Positions 1-5,482 of a stretch of DNA of 5,538 bases are shown piece by piece. The translations under genes were made by a program, and so were the position numbers. Numbering within the stretch: the stretch's first letter is position 1; every line of letters begins with the position of its first letter. Source of the DNA: an uncultured Bacteroidia bacterium (GTDB lineage: Bacteria > Bacteroidota > Bacteroidia > Bacteroidales > UBA932); the NCBI GenBank assembly GCA_902797895.1, contig CADBUS010000196.1, positions 1 to 5,538 on the forward strand, in the 5' to 3' direction. The notes under the pieces were generated by a model. It did not search any database. It was not told where the DNA came from and was given only the letters and a program-made list of their open reading frames with translations.

Positions 1-191
1 AGATACTTAACAGTAAATCCCTTGGCATAGTTAGGTACTATTCGGGCCTCATTGCTTGTGAGTTGCTCTATATCTGTTAAAGAGCCGTTCTCTTTATCTT
101 TCTGTTTACTTGATTTACAGCCGATTATTAGTACTATAGCTCCAATTGCAATAGCAAAAAATAATATAAACTTAGGCTTAAATGTTCTCAT
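1..191 (-). CDS. ABC-transporter substrate-binding lipoprotein, iron-chelate/cobalamin type (5' part only)
   Basis: Only the first 63 codons lie in the window; the gene continues past base 1. The reading frame starts at ATG 191-189. It opens with a basic n-region (MRTFKPK), a hydrophobic stretch (about residues 8-24) and a lipobox I22-I23-G24-C25, so the product should be lipidated at C25. The residues after the Cys (K-S-S-K-Q-K-D) do not form a clean Bacteroidota surface-export signal, which favours a periplasm-facing anchor. The segment around residues 48-63 (NEARIVPNYAKGFTVKY) resembles the opening of the mature BtuF/FecB-type binding proteins of Bacteroidota, which read like 'YAKGF.I.Y'. 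From family knowledge, these deliver siderophore-iron, haem or cobalamin to a FecCD-type permease. The start lies one base after the stop of the upstream isomerase-like gene, so the two are probably translated from one mRNA. The ligand cannot be inferred, and family assignment rests on a short piece. Confidence 0.72.
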   Translation of the reverse strand, partial: MRTFKPKFILFFAIAIGAIVLIIGCKSSKQKDKENGSLTDIEQLTSNEARIVPNYAKGFTVKY

Positions 192-192
192 T

Positions 193-1446
193 TTAATTAT
201 TTATAAGTTTCTCCAATACTCTGTTTAAGGTATAACTGTAGTGGCCGGGGATTATTATATGGTGGTTGCCGATAGGGTTGTTCAGGAAATATCTTGCCGC
301 CTCAGGATTGTCTAACTTTATGAGCTGTTGGGTTCTGCAGAAGTTATCTTTTTCCTGGCTCTCAACCAAAGTGCCATTCTCTGCAAAGAATCTCTCCATA
401 TTGCCGCACAGCTTGAATATGGTTACAGGGCCGTTTTTCATAAAGCCGCGCACCCCCACACCAATGCCTGATTCAAAGTGAGATAGGAACTCATAGCTCT
501 CCACCATATTGAGCGGGATTGTGCAGTGGGCAAACTTAATCTCCCCCGTATCTACATCTATATGGGCCGGATTGGCCTGAAAGCCGGAGACTCCGCTGAG
601 CCCCTTGGCAAGTATCATAGAGAGCATAGCCGGTACATCTCCCTCACAACCGGCCACAATTCCCTCTGCGTTTAATTTAGCAAGGGCCAAACAGCCGGTA
701 TTTTTTACTGCGGAAAGCAAGTCAAAACATCTGATAGTAAAAGCATTCAGAGAATATCTGGCAACAATCTCCTTTAGCGCAAGGTATATGTTTATAGCCC
801 CCTCTATATATTGCTCGGTAGCAGGGCATATCTTTATCTGCTTAAACTCCTCTCTTATTTTTTGTGCTTGCTCAACAGCCTTTTTATCCTCTCTCTTTGA
901 GAGCTGTTCTACAATTTCCTTAACCTCTGTAATAGGTATATCTACAAGATCTACACCCAATCTATCCTTTACTATAATTCTGTTGAATGTGCTGGATATA
1001 AGCCAATCAGAAGGCTCTCCTATAATGCCGGCGCGGAAACCTTTAATTGTTCTTGCCGCACAGAAAACCCTGCGGAGCTTATTCACTCTGTCTAAAACAA
1101 AGTCTTTGCTCCCGTGCAGAATTTCTCCGTCGTACTGCTTGTTTTTAAGAAATGAGAGAATTTCCATAGATGCTGCCAAAGAATTGTCTGTATTATAGGC
1201 CAATAGGCTAAAGTAAGCAAGCCTTACACCTCTGTTTTCAAGCTCCCGTAGCTTCTCTCTAAAGAGGCTCTCTGTTCCTCCTGTGAGAATAAATATAAGA
1301 TTCAACTCAAACTCTCCGTAGCGAGAAAAGTCGTTGTCACACATAACATACTCAAAGCCAAGCTCTTTTAGATAACTATCGCGATGGGCGGCAATACTCT
1401 CTGCATTGTGCAGAGGAGAGGATATTGTAAAGATTCCAATGCTCAT
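193..1446 (-). CDS. L-fucose isomerase-like family protein (FucI/AraA C-terminal-type fold)
   Basis: This 417-residue protein has no signal peptide and should be cytoplasmic. It resembles the shorter L-fucose/L-arabinose isomerase-like proteins (COG2407 type), which are smaller than true FucI (about 590 residues). The C-terminal half carries the family signatures: C-E-G-D at 267-270, then QANPAHID at 290-297, then A-H-C-T at 306-309, and a final GNHHIIIPGHY at 393-403. In ketol isomerases of this fold, metal is held by acidic and His residues; E268, H307 and one of H395/H396/H402 are the likely candidates here. The N-terminal half (1-200) is an alpha/beta region with a TGG at 55-57. Substrate and direction are unknown, and it need not act on fucose. 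It follows the marC-family gene by 47 bases with no visible promoter of its own, and precedes the binding lipoprotein by one base. The ATG at 1446 is preceded by an A-rich leader rather than a Shine-Dalgarno. Confidence 0.8.
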   Translation of the reverse strand: MSIGIFTISSPLHNAESIAAHRDSYLKELGFEYVMCDNDFSRYGEFELNLIFILTGGTESLFREKLRELENRGVRLAYFSLLAYNTDNSLAASMEILSFLKNKQYDGEILHGSKDFVLDRVNKLRRVFCAARTIKGFRAGIIGEPSDWLISSTFNRIIVKDRLGVDLVDIPITEVKEIVEQLSKREDKKAVEQAQKIREEFKQIKICPATEQYIEGAINIYLALKEIVARYSLNAFTIRCFDLLSAVKNTGCLALAKLNAEGIVAGCEGDVPAMLSMILAKGLSGVSGFQANPAHIDVDTGEIKFAHCTIPLNMVESYEFLSHFESGIGVGVRGFMKNGPVTIFKLCGNMERFFAENGTLVESQEKDNFCRTQQLIKLDNPEAARYFLNNPIGNHHIIIPGHYSYTLNRVLEKLINN

Positions 1447-1493
1447 AATTTTTGTTTTTAGTGCAGATTATTGTATGTGTGTAGTAATGCAGT

Positions 1494-2084
1494 TTAGTGC
1501 AGTATCTTTATTATATTGGTAGCAAACAACTTGACAGACATTGCAAGCAATATGATTCCAAAGAATTTGCGCAGGGCATATATGGTTCCTTTGCCAAGCG
1601 CTCTCTCTATTTTGCTGGTGCTGCGCAAAACCACATATACAACAAACATATTGAGAATTACCGCAATAATAATGTTTATGGCCGCAAATTCCGCTCTCAA
1701 AGAGAGCATAGTTGTAAGAGAGCCGGCACCTGCAATAAGCGGAAATATTAGCGGTACTATAGTAGGGCTGCCGCTTGGCGAATCATCGTATTTGAAAATC
1801 TCTATGCCGAGTATCATCTCCAAAGCCAGGGCAAAAAGAACAAGTGCGCCGGCTGTTGCAAACTCATATATTTCAACACCAAAGAGGGCGAGGGTCCATT
1901 TTCCGGCAAAGAGAAAAATCAGAAAGAGGGCCAACGCTCCCAAGGCAGCCTTGCCAGCCTCAATTTTCTTGCCCTGCGAGCGTAAATCCAAAATAATAGG
2001 AGTGGAGCCTGTAATGTCTATAATAGCAAAGAGCACCATAAAGGCACTTGCTATCTCTCTGATGCTTAGTCCTAAATCTGTCAT
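1494..2084 (-). CDS. MarC family integral membrane protein
   Basis: This is a 196-residue, very hydrophobic protein of the usual MarC/UPF0056 length (about 190-220). Membrane segments are visible at about 8-30, 46-68, 72-95, 108-128, 133-153 and 172-192, giving the six expected. Two conserved blocks are recognisable: the first-helix motif at 19-33, here FAIIDITGSTPIILD, and the block at 109-125 (IVPLIFPLIAGAGSLTT), which matches the family pattern ivPl..PliaGpGsitt. The polar segment between segments 3 and 4 (FKYDDSPSGSP, 97-107) is likewise typical. The family was named after the E. coli marC locus, but a role in antibiotic resistance was not upheld and its function remains undefined. The gene is the first of the leftward unit, starting 91 bases from the divergent gene behind a good Bacteroidota-type promoter. 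The leader AAAAGAAATTAT before the ATG contains no strong Shine-Dalgarno. Confidence 0.92.
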   Translation of the reverse strand: MTDLGLSIREIASAFMVLFAIIDITGSTPIILDLRSQGKKIEAGKAALGALALFLIFLFAGKWTLALFGVEIYEFATAGALVLFALALEMILGIEIFKYDDSPSGSPTIVPLIFPLIAGAGSLTTMLSLRAEFAAINIIIAVILNMFVVYVVLRSTSKIERALGKGTIYALRKFFGIILLAMSVKLFATNIIKILH

Positions 2085-2103
2085 ATAATTTCTTTTGCTG
2101 CAG

Positions 2104-2135
2104 TTTACTACTTATTTGCAAATTTAGTAAATTTG
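2104..2135 (+). promoter_or_regulatory. Probable promoter for the golvesin-domain gene
   Basis: On the plus strand, TAAATTTG at 2128-2135 is a full match to the Bacteroidota -7 box TAnnTTTG. Upstream, TTTA at 2104-2107 with a 20-base spacer is a one-mismatch -33 element. Transcription would start near 2140-2143, about 35 bases before the ATG at 2176. The -7 box is one arm of a palindrome whose other arm is the opposite-strand -7 box. The poorer -33 element suggests a weaker or activator-assisted promoter; that is inference. Confidence 0.45.
2119..2135. repeat. 17-base palindrome (8-base arms) containing both divergent -7 boxes
   Basis: The bases CAAATTTA-G-TAAATTTG form a perfect inverted repeat with 8-base arms around a single central G. 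A further perfect 8-base palindrome, CAAATTTG, follows at 2145-2152. The 9-mer AAATTTGTA is directly repeated at 2129-2137 and 2146-2154. Because each arm doubles as a TAnnTTTG box, the symmetry may simply reflect two promoters placed back to back. It could also be an operator. Low complexity (A/T-rich arms) makes chance more plausible than it would be for mixed sequence. Confidence 0.6.
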
Positions 2136-2148
2136 TAGGCAATTCAAA
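2119..2148 (-). promoter_or_regulatory. Promoter for the marC-family operon (Bacteroidota -33/-7 type)
   Basis: Read on the minus strand, TTTG at 2148-2145 is followed after 18 bases by TAAATTTG at 2126-2119, and the next base is C. This fits the Bacteroidota primary sigma consensus (TTTG, about 19 bases, TAnnTTTG). Transcription would begin around 2112-2115, leaving a leader of roughly 30 bases before the ATG at 2084. The assignment is by motif and position only. Confidence 0.62.
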
Positions 2149-2175
2149 TTTGTATTACCATAACGCCTACACACT

Positions 2176-5100
2176 ATGAATAGTTTAGGAAGAATTTTTA
2201 TAAAAGTTTTTGCAGTTGTCTTTTTTGCAGCTCTCTCTTTGATTTCAACAAATCTCCATTCTCAAAATCAGAACAAGAATCAGAATTATCCGCAGATATT
2301 GCTCTCCGGCAAGAATTTTCAGAGAGTTACAGATGTGAGGCAGTTTGATAAAGTCTCCTCTGAGCTTAGAACTTATCTAAGAACTCAGGTAAACGGCGTT
2401 AGGGTACCGATTAAGTTGGAGAAAGCTTACACATTTCCTACAAACGATTCGCTCTATCTTGTATATGGCAGAAGTATAGCAGATTACCCAATGCGTCCTA
2501 CTATTGTTTCCAAAATTTACTCAATAGTAAAACAGAATATGCCTAATGCCTTTAAGAATAAAAAGGTAGCAATATTTACCAATGGCTCAAAGTTGGAGCA
2601 TCTTATCACACCATACTACAATTCTAAAAACTCCTATCACAAAATTCAGAGTGGTGAGTCAGCACCAAGAAAGCATACAAAGTCTAAAGAGCGTTTGAAG
2701 GAGCTTTTGAACCGCCCTTATTCTATATCTAATGGATTGCAAGACAGGCATATAGCAATGTCAAACTCTCACGGTTGGTATTATGAGCCTACTCTCGACA
2801 GGTGGGAGTTCCAGAGAGCGCGTCTTTTTGGAGTTGTGGAGGATACCTATACAATGAGCTATGTGGTGCCATTCCTTGTGCCGATGCTTGAAAATGCCGG
2901 TGCTGTGGTGCTTATGCCAAAGGAGAGGGATTGGAGAAAGGAGGAGGTGATTGTGGATAATGATACTCACACTCAAGGCTATTCAGAAAAGAGTGGTGCT
3001 AAAAAGTGGGAAAAGGGTAAAAAAGAGGGTTTTGCACACCCTAAGCAGAGTTATATCTTTGGAGAGAATCCATTTAAGATGGGAACTTATGTTCAAGCCG
3101 ATGTGGTGGCCGATGGTGATGATAACCAAAGCCAAGTGGTTTGGACTCCCGATATTCCTGAAAGCGGTGATTATGCTGTCTATATTTCATATCACTCACT
3201 CCCAAATAGCACAGACAAGGCTCGTTATAAGGTAGTGTATAGTGCAGGAGAGGCAGAATTTTTTGTAAATCAGAAGATTGGTGGAGGAATGTGGGTATAT
3301 TTGGGAACATTCCACTTTACTCAAGGAGTATCGGAGCAGGGGGTATATCTTACCAATGTGGGAGGCAGCGGAGTTGTAACTGCCGATGGTTGCAAGTTCG
3401 GGGGTGGTATGGGAAATATCGCTCGTGGTAAAGGAGAGGGCTTTATCAGCGGAATGCCTCGTTTTATGGAGGCGGCTCGTTACTACTTACAATGGAGCGG
3501 ATTTGCAGATACAGTCTATTCTGCCTCACACAATGAGAATGACTATACAGATGATTATGTATCGCGAGGAAAATGGGTAAACAACTTGGCAGGAGGCTCT
3601 TACAAGCTACCTAAATGGGGAGCCGAGAGCAAAGGGATTCCTATAGACCTCTCATTTGCTTTTCATACCGATGCCGGCAATGCGCTGAGTGATACCATAA
3701 TAGGCACTCTATCCATATTTACGAGGGAGTGTAAAGATTTTGGGGCAGAGAACCCAAATCTATATCCTAACGGAGAGGATAGAATGTGGGGGCGCTATCT
3801 TGCAGATATTGTTCAGACTCAGTTGGTTGACGATATATCTAATCTCTACGAATTTGCCTGGAGCAGAAGGGGGCTTTGGGACCGCTCATACTCGGAGAGC
3901 CGCACCCCTCAGGTGCCTGGAATGCTGCTTGAGTTTTTATCGCACCATAACTATGCAGATATGAAGTTTGGGTTGGATCCCGATTTCAGATTTCACGCAT
4001 CGCGAGCAATATATAAAGGGATATTAAAATTTCTTGCCTTTAAGAATAGAGTGCCATATACGGTTCAGCCTCTGCCTGTTAAGAATATGATGGCGGAGTT
4101 TATCACAAACCGCAATGAGCCGGAGACTACATACGTACAGATAAGTTGGAAAGGGGTAGAAGATCCTATAGAACCAACAGCCGAACCTAAGGGATATATG
4201 GTCTATATTGCTGAGAATGACGGTGGTTACGATATGGGGCACTATACAGAGAATGAGTATTATGTGGCTCGATTGGAGAAAGACAAAGTATATCGCTTCA
4301 AAGTGGCTGCTGTTAATGATGGCGGAGAGAGCTTTGCATCTGAAGTGGTTGCTGCCGGAATGCCATCTGATAGAAAGAATAATGTTACTGTACTGATAGT
4401 AAATGCCTTTGATAGAGTAGGAGCCCCTAAGTGGATGCAGAGCAAAGACTCCACAATAGCCGGATTCTTTCCCGATTATGACCACGGAGTACCATACATT
4501 AAAGATGCCTCATATCTTGGCAAAATGTATGAGTATCGCCGCAGTGTACCTTGGACAGACGACGATGCCCCCGGCTTTGGAGCTTGCTACAACAACGAGG
4601 CCGGCAATATAATAGCCGGAAATACTTTTGATTACGCATACGACCACGGTCTTGCCTTTATGCGTAGCGGCTATGGCTTTATCTCTTGTACACGCAGTGC
4701 AATAGAAGAAGATAAGATAGATATGAGCCTTTATCCGATATGCGATATAATTATGGGCAAGCAGGTACAGAGTAATAATGGCTCTCTAACCGAAGTGATT
4801 AAGTATGAGGCATATACACCTAAGATGAGAGAGGCTATAGCCAAATATTGTGCAGAGGGAAGAGCCTTGCTTCTCTCCGGTGCATACGTTGCAACAGATT
4901 TAGTAGATAGCTATAAAGTGGATGAGAGCGGAGCAAAGTTTGCTGCCGATGTACTCAAAATCAAATGGATGACTCACTCGGCCGCAAAAGATGGAAGAGT
5001 CAGCGCAGTTATGAACGACTTTGGCTTTAATGGCAACTTTGAGTTTTATAGCACACTCAACGATAAAAAATATCTCTGTGAGGCTCCTGATGCCTTTGTA

Positions 5101-5286
5101 CCTGCAGGGGATGATTCCTATACAATCTTCCGCTACCCTCAGACAAGTATCTCTGCAGCAGTAGCTTACCCTGGCAAGGATTACAAAGCTGTAATATTCG
5201 GATTTCCGATAGAGACCTTAAAGGAGCAGAGCCAGATAGATACTCTGATAGCTCAGGTACTCAATTTCTTTACCCAACCGCAATAG
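2176..5286 (+). CDS. Secreted/periplasmic zinc-amidase-like protein with inserted golvesin domain, FN3 and C-terminal Rossmann-like domain ('xanthan lyase'-type annotation)
   Basis: This 1036-residue protein starts with a signal peptide (basic n-region to K10, hydrophobic core about 11-27, likely cleavage near LHS-Q30). There is no lipobox Cys. An N-terminal domain (about 40-150) and a basic linker precede the amidase-like part. That part shows SHG with H199, VED with E222, then aGAvVlmpkeRD (241-252), FHTDAG with H497, and PGMLLEFLSH with E586 plus a DPDF..hASRAIYKGILKFL tail (601-620). These match the zinc ligands and catalytic Glu of MurNAc-L-alanine amidases (Amidase_3 fold). Between motifs two and three sits a golvesin/Xly carbohydrate-binding-like beta domain (about 257-412: VIVDND..., VVWTPDIPESGDYAVYISY, YLTNVGGSGVVTADGCKFGG). 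A fibronectin-III-like domain covers about 630-730. Residues 734-1036 look like a Rossmann/GATase1-like domain ending in VIFGFPIETL...FF. I see no T9SS C-terminal sorting domain. Peptidoglycan cleavage is the best guess but unproven. Relatives are often called xanthan lyase, which the motifs do not support. The ATG at 2176 gives a complete signal peptide. Confidence 0.85.
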   Translation: MNSLGRIFIKVFAVVFFAALSLISTNLHSQNQNKNQNYPQILLSGKNFQRVTDVRQFDKVSSELRTYLRTQVNGVRVPIKLEKAYTFPTNDSLYLVYGRSIADYPMRPTIVSKIYSIVKQNMPNAFKNKKVAIFTNGSKLEHLITPYYNSKNSYHKIQSGESAPRKHTKSKERLKELLNRPYSISNGLQDRHIAMSNSHGWYYEPTLDRWEFQRARLFGVVEDTYTMSYVVPFLVPMLENAGAVVLMPKERDWRKEEVIVDNDTHTQGYSEKSGAKKWEKGKKEGFAHPKQSYIFGENPFKMGTYVQADVVADGDDNQSQVVWTPDIPESGDYAVYISYHSLPNSTDKARYKVVYSAGEAEFFVNQKIGGGMWVYLGTFHFTQGVSEQGVYLTNVGGSGVVTADGCKFGGGMGNIARGKGEGFISGMPRFMEAARYYLQWSGFADTVYSASHNENDYTDDYVSRGKWVNNLAGGSYKLPKWGAESKGIPIDLSFAFHTDAGNALSDTIIGTLSIFTRECKDFGAENPNLYPNGEDRMWGRYLADIVQTQLVDDISNLYEFAWSRRGLWDRSYSESRTPQVPGMLLEFLSHHNYADMKFGLDPDFRFHASRAIYKGILKFLAFKNRVPYTVQPLPVKNMMAEFITNRNEPETTYVQISWKGVEDPIEPTAEPKGYMVYIAENDGGYDMGHYTENEYYVARLEKDKVYRFKVAAVNDGGESFASEVVAAGMPSDRKNNVTVLIVNAFDRVGAPKWMQSKDSTIAGFFPDYDHGVPYIKDASYLGKMYEYRRSVPWTDDDAPGFGACYNNEAGNIIAGNTFDYAYDHGLAFMRSGYGFISCTRSAIEEDKIDMSLYPICDIIMGKQVQSNNGSLTEVIKYEAYTPKMREAIAKYCAEGRALLLSGAYVATDLVDSYKVDESGAKFAADVLKIKWMTHSAAKDGRVSAVMNDFGFNGNFEFYSTLNDKKYLCEAPDAFVPAGDDSYTIFRYPQTSISAAVAYPGKDYKAVIFGFPIETLKEQSQIDTLIAQVLNFFTQPQ

Positions 5287-5307
5287 GAGAGGTTATGGTT
5301 TAAGCCG

Positions 5308-5325
5308 TCACTCTGAACGGAGTGA
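5308..5325. repeat. Short hairpin just after the large gene (TCACTC-TGAACG-GAGTGA)
   Basis: A 6-pair stem with a 6-base loop lies 22 bases after the stop codon at 5284-5286. On the plus strand it is followed by AAAAATCTTT, so it lacks the T-tract of a classic intrinsic terminator. It is the only hairpin close to the gene end and might limit 3' decay. It is more probably the leading unit of the repeat element that follows. Confidence 0.5.
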
Positions 5326-5451
5326 AAAATCTTTAACACTCCCCCTCCTTTCGGTAGTGCTAATACACAGGAAGTTCGCTTCGTTTGTTTTGGCTTGCAA
5401 CTTCGCCGACAGCACCAGCTCCCATCCTTGACTATGTGCGTTGGCTTTTCT

Positions 5452-5482
5452 GCCGCTTTAGCGGCCGGCCACGCAGTGGCCG
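5452..5482. repeat. Two abutting GC-rich hairpins inside the repeat element
   Basis: GCCGC-TTTA-GCGGC (5452-5465) is followed with no gap by CGGCCAC-GCA-GTGGCCG (5466-5482), so the two helices could stack end to end in RNA or single-stranded DNA. A third small hairpin, CCCC-TTGA-GGGG, follows at 5487-5498. It would compete with the outer stem, because its GGGG arm can also pair with 5342-5345. No T-run follows any of them, so I do not call a terminator. Confidence 0.7.

Noticed and set aside
605..1198. A 197-codon plus-strand open frame
   Set aside because: It lies entirely inside and antisense to the fucose-isomerase-like gene, whose motifs are clear. The frame is a shadow with low-complexity Ser/Ile-rich translation.
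1516..2088. A 190-codon plus-strand open frame
   Set aside because: It is antisense to the MarC-family gene over nearly its full length, and the minus-strand frame has the family's motifs and membrane segments.
4024..4485. A 153-codon minus-strand open frame
   Set aside because: It is antisense to the FN3-like and following region of the large gene, which has an uninterrupted and domain-consistent frame.
2176..5286. Polysaccharide (xanthan) lyase activity for the large protein
   Set aside because: No lyase catalytic arrangement is recognisable. The label seems to come from the golvesin/Xly-like beta domain, while the catalytic-looking residues are those of a zinc amidase.
5303..5345. Intrinsic terminator for the large gene
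   Set aside because: The hairpin at 5308-5325 is followed by AAAAATCTTT, not a T-run, and later hairpins also lack T-runs on either side. No intrinsic terminator can be supported.
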